From: Allolobophora icterica
Lineage: Eukaryota; Annelida; Clitellata; Crassiclitellata; Lumbricidae
Length of the DNA stretch: 64,000 bases
Reading direction: 5' to 3'
Assembly (NCBI GenBank): GCA_963556255.1
Contig: OY744610.1
Span: forward strand, 12,882,088-12,946,087
Shown: positions 37,720 to 49,891 of the stretch, one piece after another
Numbering within the stretch: the first letter of the stretch is position 1
Layout of the letters: every line of letters begins with the position of its first letter
Translations under genes and position numbers: made by a program
Notes under the pieces: generated by a model
Database searches by the model: none
What the model saw: only the letters and a program-made list of their open reading frames with translations
What the model was told of the DNA's origin: nothing

Positions 37720-38030
37720 TAAACTTCAAACTTCTAAAGCGCCACTCGAAGGCCAAGCGCAGGGCACCCGCCCATTCACGAGCGCTAGGTCAAATCAAAG
37801 GGGTTTGTAGAGAGTAGTCCAAAAGAGGTCCGAGTCTGGTTTCCAGAGGACCAGATCAAGAGAGGCCGAGCAGCTGTCAATGCGGGTGTCGTTTAGGGCG
37901 AGAATAATTTGAAGGCGGAAGATCAGTTGAGTCAGAGTAGGAGTACTTGAAAAGGTGAGACTTCAGTTTTGAGTGGAAAGCCAGAGGGATTATAGATAGA
38001 GGAACATGTGGAGGAGGAGAACGAAGGACG
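37720..38030 (-). mobile_element. Antisense 3' end of an L2/CR1-like LINE
   Basis: It reads as the complement of 12.40-12.69 kb: TTCTAAAGCGCCACTCGAAG, then GCGCAGGGCACC, ATTCACGAGCGCTAGG and GGTCCGAGTCTGG. It includes the terminal CGTAATCGTAA tail, so the 3' end is intact and the body is truncated. Confidence 0.8.
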
Positions 38031-38739
38031 GGTTGCGATGATTGATTGAATATATTTATTACCCGTCTCTCCAAATTGGTTTCTAAAGTGAATTCTAACG
38101 CTTTCAAAAGCGACCGTTTTGTACTGCAATTCTTGTTGGCCTCTGAAATAAGAAGAACGCTTGAGTTGTCGGCCATGCTCTGTATATTAATTTGTCAAGC
38201 TGCACTCATAACTTACAACTTTGGAAACCGGTTTCATTTACTCTGGGTTCTCAAATAAGATCTCTTTATACATTCTCTCACAGTTTTGAGGTTGGTTGAT
38301 GCAGGTTCCTTCAACAGTTGTGACCAACCGTTTTTTTGCGTGGGTGCTTCCAATCCTAATTAAAACTCGATGAACAAATGGAATCCATTTATATTATTCG
38401 CGCTGTTGAAGTGAATGATTGCTTCAGGTTGGGCGAATTAACTGATTTTACTATATGGAACGCTAGCAAGTGGCATTATAGCCTACGCCTACTCTGATGG
38501 TCGCGTGCTTTTGATATAATTATGGCCACTGCAGAGCGCATTTGGGTTACAAATGAATCAGACATTTAAATAGACGAGCATGTACTTAAGCTACCGGGAA
38601 AATAAGACATTCCGTCGTTGATGAATATATACACGTTAGGCCTATAGGTCTTTTGACATGAAGTTGAGCAGATAGCTGTTTCGCTGAAGCACTTGTAAGC
38701 AAAGCTCTACATAAATTTTGTGTGACGTCAGAGCCTAAT

Positions 38740-38955
38740 GGACTCTATAATATATAGGCAGGCCACGCAACTCTGGGACATGATGGCGGACAGATCAAGG
38801 GAATTCGTGACCACTGATGTGTATTAATAGTTATCAGTGTTCATAACTATTTTTCTCGTTTAGAATATTTTAGCTTGCTGATTAGTTTCAATAAAACATT
38901 AAATTGCAAACAGCAGTGCAAATCTGACGGTCGACAGTGTACAGAAATGGGTGAG
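38740..38955 (+). other. Possible 5' exon with TATA-like box and strong donor
   Basis: CTATAATATATAGG at about 38748 is followed by ATGATGGCGGACAG, a 14-codon frame. Downstream, ATGG followed by GTGAGTGA at 38950 is a near-consensus splice donor. It lies about 370 bp before an exon-like segment (39322). No translation across the junction was convincing, so coding status is unknown. Confidence 0.3.
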
Positions 38956-39239
38956 TGACTGAACAGTGAACAACAAACCACGCGGTGTGGTCAGTTTTGC
39001 TTTGTTCGGACCTCCTTGCATCATGGAGTCGTCGCATTCCAATTTCCAAAGGCGTTCCAGGTGTTTAAATTTAGTATTGAGATCTATTTTTTAAAATACA
39101 TTGAGTTTTTGATTAAATGAAAGGTTGATTCTTTAATATCGGAGTAGTTTAGCTTTGAATTTTGAATTTTCTATAATCAATAGAATGTCGGAAGTCATTA
39201 TTATAATGACAAAGCAGAACGATAAATGGCCACTCTATG

Positions 39240-41190
39240 AAATAATACTTGTTATAAATATGAAGTCTTCATGCCTAATATGTATGCTTTGATGTAAAGT
39301 TTTCAAATTGTGTTTCCACAGGTGGCCTCAGTTGTGTCTAATGAAATCAATGGCCTTGAACAGTATTTGTTTTGCTTTTTATTAAAGGACAGAAAAATGT
39401 ACCCTATGGGCCAGATTCAGAACATTTGGTGTAAGCTAAAATGTATTTTGTTATTAGGAATTTCAATGCAATCAGTGTGTAATGCACAAGGCATTTACCG
39501 ATATTGCACCAACACCAAGCCACAATTAGTTTTAAGTCCAGCAGGCCTAAAGGCAAAAAACAGTTGCATTGAATTGAATACCACAAGTAATTGGTTGCTA
39601 CTTACTACTGTAATGGAACTAACAATGAATTGTTAGGCTGCAATGGTTACATCTTTTGCAAAGAGTTCAGTTGGATGGGATGTGTAAGGACAAATGAGGA
39701 TTTTGTTCTGTACATGCTAGAATTCTAATAGTTTTGGTTCTTTTCTCAGTCTGGAATTTTGTTTTGATTCAGGAAGTTCTGGAATGACTGCGGGGTGGGG
39801 GTACAGTGCATCAATGGAATTTTAGCTTATACTGCAGTTGATTCAAAGGTGAAATTACAATTTGTTTATATTACTTGCAAATATGTGCTTGTCTGTACCC
39901 ATTTATGAGGAAACCTTATGAAATGTAATCTTTTACATGTTGGTTAGAATGTGAATATGGTCCAAAAAACTAAATGGGGAATGGATATTATTCTCCTCAG
40001 CCCACATGCTGAAAATGGAACTTGTGACTCTACACATCTTGTTTGCAGAAATGTGTAAAAATGGCCAATGTGGAATGCTGTTGCCATCACAAGCATCTAC
40101 TACAGATGTGAACTGTGACTTTATTGTGACTTACAATAAATGTTATTGTGAGTGGATATGAAGCAGGATTGTATACCTTTCATTTAATTTTATTCTTTGT
40201 GCATGTGCAAGTCTTTCTAATGTTGACTCAATCATTATACTACTTGGCAATGCTCATGCGTTGAATGATGATGACGATGAATACAATGATTTACATAGCG
40301 CCGTAACATGACACATGCCATTGCAAGGGCGCTTTGACAAGTTCAACACGAATTAAGCTTACCTGGGTTTTTGGTTTTGTCTGTTGCTGTTTTGTGTGTA
40401 CTACCTATTTTGGTGAAGGTTTACGGTGGGTCAGTGGTATCCGTGCACAAGGTAAATATCATGACCGCCCATAATTACATTGAAAGAGTGCTACTTCTGT
40501 TCAAATAAGCAAGTAATGGTGTCATGAACACTACTTAAGTTGAAGAAATTACCTTTTATTAGAAAATATACACAATATTTGCTAAGGTTGAAAATGAACT
40601 GTCAAATGAGCACTATATTTACAAACATCAGAAATTTAACTGCTATTTAATTAAATTAAAGAGTACTTGTCCGAAATAAAAATTAGAAAGTTTGAAAACA
40701 AGTTCCCATGTCTAAAGGGACAGATCTCCACATAAATTCCTGAAGATGTGTACTGTTCCGAAATGTCTCTTGAGCTTTTGTTTTATGTGCAGCCGCGCAT
40801 CCATACCTATATTTTTTATCCTATACTAAGCACTCACTTTATTATTTGAGTGGAAACAGCCTTGTATTTATATGCAATTCTAGGGCAGCCACGATGCTTA
40901 CCTTGTGCATGGATACCACCAACTCACCGTAAAGCTTTACCCCTATATCTTATCTGTCACTATATCAGAGTTGTTAAGATTTATTTTTGCTTTTATTAAG
41001 AAGACCAGTTAATTGAACTTTGACTTTTGTAGTTGTCAGATCTTTCTGTGGTATCAGTCATCAGTGAGGAATAAAGGTGGCAAGTCATCATGGGTAGAAA
41101 ATCCACAACATTCATCCAGAGATTCTGTCTCATCAATCCTCTAGAGATGTGAATTATCAATTGGCATTGTAGGTTAGTGTGAAATTGCTC
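39240..41190 (+). pseudogene. Exon-like segments, set 1, inside the 13.2-kb element
   Basis: TTTCCACAG at 39313-39321 precedes an open segment VASVVSNEINGLEQYL... KMYPMGQIQNIW that ends at a GTAAGC donor-like site (about 39433). About 1.6 kb on, GTTGTCAG precedes a segment (41041 on) that begins SFCGIS but is broken by stops and frameshifts. The same two segments recur at 43.24-44.12 kb. The product is not recognised. Conservation of splice-like borders in both sets argues for real exons, either of the element itself or of a captured gene. This set is damaged in its second exon. Confidence 0.45.
40416..40945. mobile_element. MITE with inverted ends GTTTACGGTG..GTGGTATCC
   Basis: The left end at 40421 reads TTTACGGTGGGTCAGTGGTA then TCCGTGCACAAGGTAAATATCAT. 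The right end (40890-40940) is its complement with a few changes. It is about 530 bp with no coding sequence, lying between the two exon-like segments of set 1, where the second set has other DNA. Confidence 0.7.
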
Positions 41191-41949
41191 AGGATGTGTA
41201 ACAATCCGTTTATTCGAAGTGGCTTTGGTTTTGTGTCATCTGTACCAGTGCTCATTGGTAATGATTACACGGGTGCAGTAAGTCATCTGTCATGTGCCAG
41301 TCAAAGATACAATCAAGATTCTTTCGAAAAACCTGTATTTCTAAGCAGCATCACAATCCTTGGCCAAGGAATATATGTTAATTTAATATAATAGAATGTC
41401 TGATGATATGGATGGTGCCATATTTAAATCGAGTCTTTGCCAATAATCAAAATGCATGGAAAATAATATTGTTTCAAGATGCATTTGAGATCGTAAATCC
41501 TCTTCGTTCAGCTAGAAAGAAGCATAAACTTTTGGGACTGTATTTTAAAATAGCCGATATTTTTACCCACTTAATTGTTCTTCAGTGTGTCAGATGCAAC
41601 TAGTGCTGTTATGCAAAGAGAGTGACTGCAAATATTTTGGTGATTTTAAAGTATTTGGTCAGCTTGTTCGTGATTCCTTTGCAGATCTTCGTGATTTTTT
41701 ACATTTAGTAATTAAGTATAAGGTCCACAGTATAATATTGGACCTTTGGAAGTGTTGTTCTCGGTCATTGTTGTAGTCAGTTTGAACCCGTTGGTTCATC
41801 CAGCATTGCTTGCCAAGCTTGCTGACATTGGTGTGGAGGCAGTGGAAGTATCATGCAGCATATTGATCTGGTACCACCATTGAAGCTAATGCAAGCCAGG
41901 AAGCTTCTGCATTCTTGGTCAAAGACCCAGACACATTATTCACATTATC

Positions 41950-42064
41950 ACGCATTTGTTAAGCACCACTATCTAATGAACAAGCATCAGTTGCAAGTTA
42001 AAGACTTGCTCAAGGTCCATATACACAGTAACTGTCTGAGGGTAGATTTAAACTGCAATTATCA

Positions 42065-42114
<50 letters not shown>

Positions 42115-42690
42115 GTCATTATTATTATTATCATTATTATTATTACTATTATTATTTTTCGTATGCATATATTAAGCACCGCTATCTAATGACCGATTTA
42201 GATCAAATTTAGATTTAAACCAAGTATTATTATTATTATTATGCATTTATTAAGTGCCGCTATCTAATGACCTAGCATCAATGGAAGACACTGAGCAATT
42301 GGGAGTGACGGAATTGCTCATGGTCCCTGCGCAGTAATTGTCTACAAAACTACAATTCTTATTATTATTATTATTATTATGCATTTATTAAGCACCGCTA
42401 TGTAATGACGAAGCATCAGAAGATGGCATTGAGCAATAAAAAATCGTGAATGAAGGACTTGCTCAAGTTCCCTATGCGCAGTAACTGTCTGAGGGTAGAT
42501 TTAAACTGCAAGTATTTTTTATTAATATGTATTTATTAAGTGCCACTATCTAATGACCAAACATCAGTTGATGACACTGAGCAATTGTGAGTGAAGGACT
42601 TGCTCAAGGTCCCTACACATTACACAGTAACTGTGACATAGGAGACTTGACCTCATACTTTCACTGTTGCAAACAAATTCTCTAGCCACT
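41950..42690. repeat. Array of SINE/LINE-tail units with (ATT)n spacers
   Basis: At least four partial units share TTATTAAG..CCGCTATCTAATGA, GCATCAG, ACTGAGCAATT, GAAGGACTTGCTCAAGGTCC and AGTAACTGTCTGAGGGTAGA, followed by TTTAAACTGCAA. They are separated by ATT repeats (the longest at 42062-42160). The head-to-tail order and equal tails suggest repeated retro-insertion into, or tandem growth from, the ATT tract. Confidence 0.75.
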
Positions 42691-42924
42691 CGGCTACCAC
42701 TGTATCTTCTTAAAAGTATTTAAGTGAGTAAGAAGACTCGCCGATTTTTGTCAAAGATGTAAGTAGGCCTATTGTAGGTTCAGGTTCTGAAATTTAGTAT
42801 GGTGTAGCCAGTGGTATTTGTAAATGCATGTTAAAGCTACATAACTGTTGATGAAAAAAGACCACTGTATGAAATTGGATTGATTTGCAATGGATTAAGG
42901 AAAAGTGAAAATGTCACATCAGGA

Positions 42925-43200
42925 TTGCATGATAGTCTAGTGGATAGCATGCTGGACTGTCAACTGAGGTCTGTGTTTCAATTAAATACCCCAGGATGGA
43001 AATTTGTTCTGTGATTTCTCCACTGGCACCCCTATCCACCTTCCATATAATGAGGACACTGACAGTAAACTGTAGGTATGATGATGGTATGGCGAAGGAG
43101 AGGACTGGCCATCCCATTTGTATGCCAAGGCTAAGAAACTGAAGTCACTAACACTTGATACCCATGGCTGAGTCTCGGGCTAGCTTAATTAAGAGACTTT
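42925..43200 (+). mobile_element. tRNA-derived SINE
   Basis: GATAGTCTAGTGGATAGCAT and GAGGTCTGTGTTTCAATTAA provide box A/B-like elements. The body ends with TGAAGTCACTAACACTTGAT and GGGCTAGCTTAATTAAGAGA, as in the copies at 33030 and 44475. Confidence 0.8.
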
Positions 43201-43239
43201 CTATGAAATACGACTTTGTATAATATAAAGTAATTGTGC

Positions 43240-44125
43240 CTAATATATTAGCTTTGACAATTGGATATAACATTTTTTTGAATTGTGTGTCGACAGGTGG
43301 CTGCAATTGTGCCTGATGACATCGATGGTCTTCCTGCTACACCATGTTTAGTAGTGTTTGGTGTGTTTCTATTTTATTGTTTCTTACAGCTGTATTAGCA
43401 AACAATTTGGAGCACATATCGTATGCTCCTATGTTGACCACAGCAGTTGTTTGTAAAACCTACTATGCAAGAGTGTGTTTGTACGTGACAGATGTTACTA
43501 CTAAGCAATGCTTGATACTGCTAGCGTTCCTAAGCGAGGGGGATTATCTTATTTGAACAGTGGGGTGATGAATAGAGGAGCCTTTAGCAGATAAGTGAGT
43601 GGCAATATTGATGGAGGAACTGAGAATATGTGGAATTCAGGGAAGTTCTTTCCAGAGTTGAGGTGCAGTGTGGTATATAGATGGGTTTGAGAACTTTAGG
43701 CTAGTAGTTACTGGGGACAGGAGAGATCGAGATATGATGGAGTGGCTGGATGGTGAAGAGTTCGTTGAAGTGCTTTGGCTGGTCTGGTCTGTTATTATTC
43801 TTCATCTGTTATTACCTTTCAAACGATTCTATTTATATGACCGACAAGAGTACATTATGGGGCAAAATTCAAAGTAGTGAAAGCTAAAAACTAACTATTA
43901 ATTTGTTAAAATTCTAAAATATTTCTTAATAATTTTTTTATTAATACTGCTAATCGAACTTTGATTTGTGTTGTCAGGTCGTTCTATGGAATCAATCCGC
44001 GAAAGGAACCATGGTGGCAAGACATCATAGAAAGAAAATCCACGTTCTTCCAAAGAGTCTATCTCACCAATGCTCCTGAGAGATTTCACCAATCTTGTAT
44101 TATAGTGTGGAATTGCTAACATTTT
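43240..44125 (+). pseudogene. Exon-like segments, set 2, inside the 13.2-kb element
   Basis: TGTCGACAG at about 43298 precedes VAAIVPDDIDGL, matching set 1. About 470 bp of unrelated sequence follows, then KRFYLYDRQEYIMGQNSK (to about 43876), the counterpart of the rest of the first exon. At about 43979 TGTTGTCAG precedes an open segment SFYGINPRKEPWWQDIIERK continuing STFFQRVYLTNAPERFHQS to a stop near 44119. The second exon is intact here while the first is split, the reverse of set 1. The protein family is not recognised. Confidence 0.45.
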
Positions 44126-44474
44126 TTGGTAGTGGGGGTGGGGGGCTGAGAATGTGAATGAAGACTAAACCCAACAGGGTTTTCTGATTGTGGAGCCGTC
44201 CACCAGCATGACTATCTTAGTTTATTGTCTCTATGCACTGCTATTGTATCGCTTCCTAGTCGTCATTGTTATATCTTTTAAATCAATTTTGTCGTACCGC
44301 AATGGGTAATAAACAGTGAAATTATGATTATTGTTATTTTTGATGGTGAACAAAATGACTTTTCTATGTTTTGCTATATATTATTTTTTTTCTTAATGGA
44401 TCATTGCGATATAGACATGGTCTGAGATTATGAACATGCAATAGATATTAAATTATGATTTTTGTTATTTCATG

Positions 44475-44755
44475 TGTGTGGGTTCTCGATGGTGTAGTGG
44501 TTAGTGTGTTGGACTATCAAACTAGAGGTCAGGGTTCAGATCCAGGAGCCATTGCAGAAATTTGGTTCGAGAAGATTTCTGCTCAACCTGCACCCATAGC
44601 CCACTCTGCTATAACGAGTAACTGTCGGTGGGAAGATTAGACGGCGAGAGAGGAGTGGCCATCCGCGTTTTTATGCCGACGCGAAGAAAATAAAGTTGCT
44701 AACATTTCATTCCCCTGGCTGCCTTTGGGCTAGCTTGAGGGACCGTTCTTCATGT
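44475..44755 (+). mobile_element. tRNA-derived SINE
   Basis: It has the best-preserved head: GGTGTAGTGGTTAGTGTGTT and AGAGGTCAGGGTTCAGATCC (box B-like GGTTCAGATCC). The body matches the copies at 33030 and 42925 up to GGGCTAGCTTGAGGGACCG. Confidence 0.85.
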
Positions 44756-44929
44756 GTGAAACAAGAGTTCAATGTTCAGCCAAATATAAACTTGTTTTTC
44801 TTAATTGATTATGACAGTAAAAGATTATGCATCTAATAAAAATGACAGAACGTAACCACAGCAGCCCCTGTATGTACAGAACAGTGGCTGACAAAAAGCC
44901 CGTAATTACCTTGCAGACAACTTTTTAAA

Positions 44930-45448
44930 TGACAGTTTTACCGAGATTGTGCTGTACATTTACAGAAAGCTGTATATTTACAGCTTGGTTATAACAGAAA
45001 TTTCATCCAATAGCCGTAAATATACAGAAAAAGTCAATAGTTATTCAACAGAAATTCTGTAAAATTTACAGAATAGGTCCGTAGTAATTTTACAGAGATT
45101 CTGTAAATTTTACAGAAAAGGTATGTAAAGTTTTTACAGAAAATTTGTAAATTTTACAGAGAAAGTCTGTAAGGGTTTTACAGAAAATCTGTAGATTTTA
45201 CAGAAAAAGTCGGTAAAGTTTTACAGAAAAAGTCGGTAAAGCTTTTACAGAAAATCTGTAGATTTTACAGAAAAAGTCGGTAAAGTTTTACAGAAAATGT
45301 CTGTAAAGCTTTTACAGAAAATCTGTAAATTTTACAGAAAAAGTCTGTAAAGTTTTTACAGAAAATCTGTAAATTTACAATAGAAAGTACTGGCAACACT
45401 GCTGCCAGTACTTTCTACTGTAAATTTACAGAAACCGTTTTTACAGTG
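44930..45448. repeat. Subterminal palindromic array (TTTTACAGAAAATCTGTAAA-type)
   Basis: More than a dozen units built from TTTTACAG and CTGTAAA in alternating orientation, with a spacing of roughly 35-40 bp, run to the right terminus of the 13.2-kb element. Shorter relatives (TTTTCTGTAAA) lie just inside the left terminus at 32245-32310. Arrays of this kind at element ends usually serve as transposase binding sites and can fold into hairpins. Confidence 0.8.
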
Positions 45449-45477
45449 TAGCTGCTCTCCATTTTGCTAAATCAGAT

Positions 45478-45599
45478 TCTTCTTCTTCTTCTTCTTTGTT
45501 TTTCTTCCGTCAGGCTGGGGCCGACGAGGAGTCCTCAACTTGACGTCTCCAAGTTTCTCTGTTCCTGATTTTTTCTATTGCCTCTCTCATACTTCTATT
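45478..45599 (-). mobile_element. Short retro-fragment with 12-bp target duplication
   Basis: The 122-bp insert begins with TTCTTC repeats, the complement of a (GAA)n tail. It is flanked by GCTAAATCAGAT and GCTACATCAGAT (one mismatch), where the gene has a single GCCACATCAGAT. The tail type resembles the RTE-like fragment at 7940. Confidence 0.75.
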
Positions 45600-46674
45600 G
45601 CTACATCAGATTACCAACAAGCAATACGCTTCTGCTTGGCAGTTCTTGTAGAGCAGACTTCTCAAAAAGATACGGAAACACTGAATGCAGGTTGTTTATT
45701 GTTTATTGACGATGTCGCAAAAATCGTTGGATTGCACGTGCTTCACACGAAGATTGCTGACAACAATCTTCACTACATCAATAGGTGGCTTTATCTTGAT
45801 CTGCGTCTTTCACCCGAGGCGTTTGCTCACTATTTACTTGCATTATCTGCCGAAAGAATTTCCAAACATTTTGATCGTGATTTGCCTGATTCGTCACTTG
45901 CTATGGACAAATATCTGAAGGCTTTGAGAAAGCAGAAATTTATTGCGCCAATGAAGTCAGGTACTCATTTCAATTCTACCAAAGAGAAGATTTTTTCCCA
46001 GAACAGATTTATTCACAGAAGTCAGGGACACAGTTGAAAATTCTTTGATAGTTACAGAAACAGTAATTGATTTTCTAGTGGAATATGCTCTAGAGTCTAG
46101 AAAATATGATTTCATTCTATGGTTTCATCCTCAAAGACTTGGGCATCGAGTGTTACACATTTGACTGCTATCGTGCTTTGTACAAATGTCGCCAATACAA
46201 TGAAGTGCAGCATTTATGTGAACAACTTCTGCGGGAGTCTGACCTTCAGACCGATTTGAAAGAGTTAGCATTTGCGAATGTTTTCGTTTTTCACCGCTTG
46301 ACGCGTTTTTCGATCGAGACGTACAATCATTGCTTGAATTTCACACACTCTTTTATTACTTATCACCTTTGAATGACGATATGCGCAAAGATGAGTTAAC
46401 TGCTGAATCAACGTTTCCACACTGGTTTGCTTATAATATGGATGGTCCCACAAATGATCTCTCGTGCCTTCTTCAATGTCAGTACTCCTTTAAATGTCAC
46501 TATTTTCTTGGGAGACATTTTCTTGCAAGACATTTGAGAGTCAGATGTTGTATCGACTGTAATCTTCCGTATGCTGAAGCGATGACTGAATTTGCTGCTC
46601 ATAAAACCAATCATCCGTTTGAACACATCATTCGCAGGTTTCTTCTACAAAAATATCGTTTTGTTACAAAATAA

Positions 46675-47960
46675 TTCAAGAGTTTTATTGTATCAGTGAC
46701 GAAATTCTGTTTTCATCTGAAGTTTGCTTCCCTTGTTGTGTGATTCCGCTTACTGTCTTTTGACTCGGCTATCGATTTAGAGCCAATCTAGTAATGTAGG
46801 TTTTCGGCTGATATAATATGGAGACCCAAAGAGTAAGCCACTATCATCTTGGTGAACAGAAAGCCGTTCGTTACCGCATTATTGCACTGCTCTAAAGAGG
46901 AGGAGGCAATCGAGAGGATAGCCTCGGCGCTACAGACAGTGGCGTCACGAGGGTGGTGCGGGGGGTGCGGACCGCACCGGGTGACACCCTCAGAGGGGGG
47001 GTGACACCCAACATGAGGAAATGATGAAATTTTTGGAAGGTGAGGAATTCCTAAAAAAGGTCATCTAATTTTTTGGGAGACGAATTTCTAAAAAAGGTCA
47101 TCACTTTTTTGGGAGACGAATTCCTAAAAAAAAGGTCATCACTTTTTTCTTAGGGTGACACCATGACTTACCGCCCCGGGTGACACCAGCCCTAGTGACG
47201 CCACTGGCTACAGAATCACCATACGTCAGGCAATCGAAGGCGTCTTCTGTGTGCGCGACCCTCCAGATGTGAGTTACCTTTTCCAAAAGGCCTTCGAGTG
47301 AGGCATGTAGTAATGCCCGGCTTTATCCGTTCTTTGTAGATCCAACTTCATGGCAGCAGGCACGAGGCGAGTTAGACTAGCCTATGTAATATTATGTAAG
47401 TGTGTATTTACACGTTTTTGTGTAGCGACAGTCTTTCCTTGAACCAGTTAATTTTTCGATGAATTGATTGGGTGAGATCTTTCACCACCGTTGCCCATTT
47501 GAATTGGTTTCATGCCATTTAAGATCCCCGTGAACGGAATGTACTAGCCCGAGGTCTGAAATAATAATCTACCATCGGGAGGCGAACCGGAAACTTCCAC
47601 ACAGAGGTGCTTGGGACTTACGTTATATCCTTCTTAGATAATTGGGCGAGTAGCGTATGGGTGAATATTAGCACCAATAACCAGTCAAATTTAAATTATA
47701 TTCAGCCCATCTAGGTTTTTATGTTCTTCAACTGAATAGAGCGACAGAAAAAGGAATTATCTCAAAACAAACCACGGAGTAGTTGGAGCTCTGCTCAGCG
47801 TAATTCCTGTAATTGCAATTGTAATTAGTAACTTCCATAGCGTCGGCGTCTAATGCACAAGGCATCAACCGATGGCGCACCAAAAACCAAGCCGTAATCA
47901 GGTCAGTATCGATCAGTCATACAAGACAAAGTAGCAATTTCATTCGCCAGATGGACACAA
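46675..47960. repeat. 3' flank of copy 4, paralogous to 14.13-17.45 kb
   Basis: It is colinear with the flank of copy 1 but lacks that copy's Tc1/mariner and piggyBac elements. It holds instead a hAT MITE at 46937-47206. The GTCTAATGC-type short repeat at 47840 is shared with 17.3 kb. There is no gene. Confidence 0.82.
46937..47206. mobile_element. hAT-type MITE (CAGTGGCGTCACGAGGG ends)
   Basis: The 270-bp insert has ends CAGTGGCGTCACGAGGG and CCCTAGTGACGCCACTG and a perfect 8-bp duplication GCTACAGA (46929-46936 and 47207-47214). The paralogous site at about 14382 shows the duplication sequence once. Confidence 0.93.
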
Positions 47961-49891
47961 GCTCTGCTTCATAATAATATTATTCTAAGGTGCAGGTGAA
48001 TTAAGTTGTAGTGCCAGTTCCAAGCCTCGATACAGGAGGAGGGTGACGCTGATTACCTTTTTTTGTAATCGTAATCGGGCATTTATATAGCGCCGCATCT
48101 CAGTGTAAAAGAAATCAGTATCGCTCTTTCCGCTTGCCTATGATTATGATGCTATGTGTCATTTCAACCCAGACTACAACATCCAGACTATGCACAGTAG
48201 ACCAGTAGAGTCACCTATGGTGACCCACGCATACACGTAGACCCTTCTAATGAGTTCCCAGATGGATGACATGGTTGAGTATCTGAACCAAGTTGCGTCG
48301 ATAGAAAGGACAGACGACAGGTGACAGCGCTCGCTGCACACGACGACGCTGCCACTGAGCGATCCCTCATTGGTAGAAGATGACGCACGCTGTTGCCGTT
48401 GGTCGGTAGATTAAAGCCAGTGACCAACGGTCCAGTTACCCATGTCGGTCTCCTCCGCCGAGATGAAAACACCTGGGTAAAGGCCGCGAACACGTTCCCT
48501 ATATTCCAGACTCGAACACACACCAGAAAGAATGTTCCTGATGCAATTACGAAACCTGGGACGATTTCCAGACATTATTCTAACAAGAAACTTGGCACAA
48601 CCGACGAACAATTCTGGAACGCAAACTAAGCGCCAATAAACTCCAACACGTTCGAAATTACTGAGCAAGTTCTGCACTTAGAAAAAATGATCCGTTGAAA
48701 TAACACAGCTGTCGATCAGCGACCTACATGGCCAGTGACATGCGCATATCTATCTTTTGCAGTGCTTTTTTTAATAATGATAGTTGTATTAGGAGTAGTG
48801 GTAATAGTGGCAGTAGTAATAGTAATAGCAGTACGTAGTAGATGCAGTATTTGGTTGTCTCGTACATGTAGGTGCAGTAGTCTACTAATAGCATTCGTTA
48901 ACGACTAATATTCATTGCAGCGCAACAACGTTTTATAAATAGAAAGTAACGCGTATCTATGACGTCCTTACATTGGCGATATACTTAACCAAGAAAAACA
49001 GACGTAATAACTCTCCGCCACCGCACATCCGTGCCCAGTGTCAGTCCCAAGCCTGGATGAAGGAGGGCGACGCTAATGATCTCTGCTATCACACAGTGTC
49101 GTTAAACTGAATCTAGTACTACTAGACATGCAATACATGGAGCGTTAAAGTTCTTACTCAATTATTTAATCAGCTACTCATTCAATAAATCAGTCAGTCA
49201 GTTCTCAGTCAGTTCTCAGTCAGTCATCGATCAATATCTCTAAAATAATGTAGACATTCTCGCATTGACTGCGATTAATTAGCAATTTCATATTCTTGGA
49301 ATCCAGCGCAGCAAATGGAGAACGCCTGCGGCAACAGTACTGTTTCCTTGCTGACACCCAATGCCAGGTCATCCTGGTATCTAATACGTAGATCTGACCT
49401 CAATGTAGCAGCATTGGACGGCAGAAATAGGCAAAATGAGCAAATTGTTAGAGATCTTCCATGTCTCTGGACACTGTCTCTATAAATGAATCTCTTCGCC
49501 AGTGTTAAAACGTTGGAAACATCTTGCTACACTAGGACACTATCTCTATGCGTTGCGGTCACTCAGCGACATGTCGCATGAACACCTGCCTAGGTCCTTC
49601 TTCTTAAGAGCTACTAGGGTTTGCACTGTAGATCACTTCATCCTCTCTTTCTGCTAGAATTCTCTTCACAAAGCAGATTTTGAAGATTGGCCGATGTTGT
49701 CATCCACTTCAAAGTCCGCGAAGTTCTAATTAGCTGCTGTGACGATGATGTTGCCTTGGTCACCTGGGATGAGATTTTCTAGCGACTTCTTCTTTAGATA
49801 TTTGCAACGCAGTGAAGCCTTCGACGTCGATCGATGATATTCATGTTGTCTGTCGGTGGTGCAAAGTGATGCTAATTCATCAGCAGGGCAA
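47961..49891. other. Intergenic region with decayed repeats
   Basis: About 48066-48110 has GCATTTATATAGCGCCGCAT, an antisense LINE/SINE tail. The segment TCAGT.CCAAGCCT.GAT at 48017 recurs at 49035 with its neighbours (GGAGG..GACGCT.AT), another dispersed repeat pair. No exon or gene family is recognised in the remaining 1.9 kb. Confidence 0.5.
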
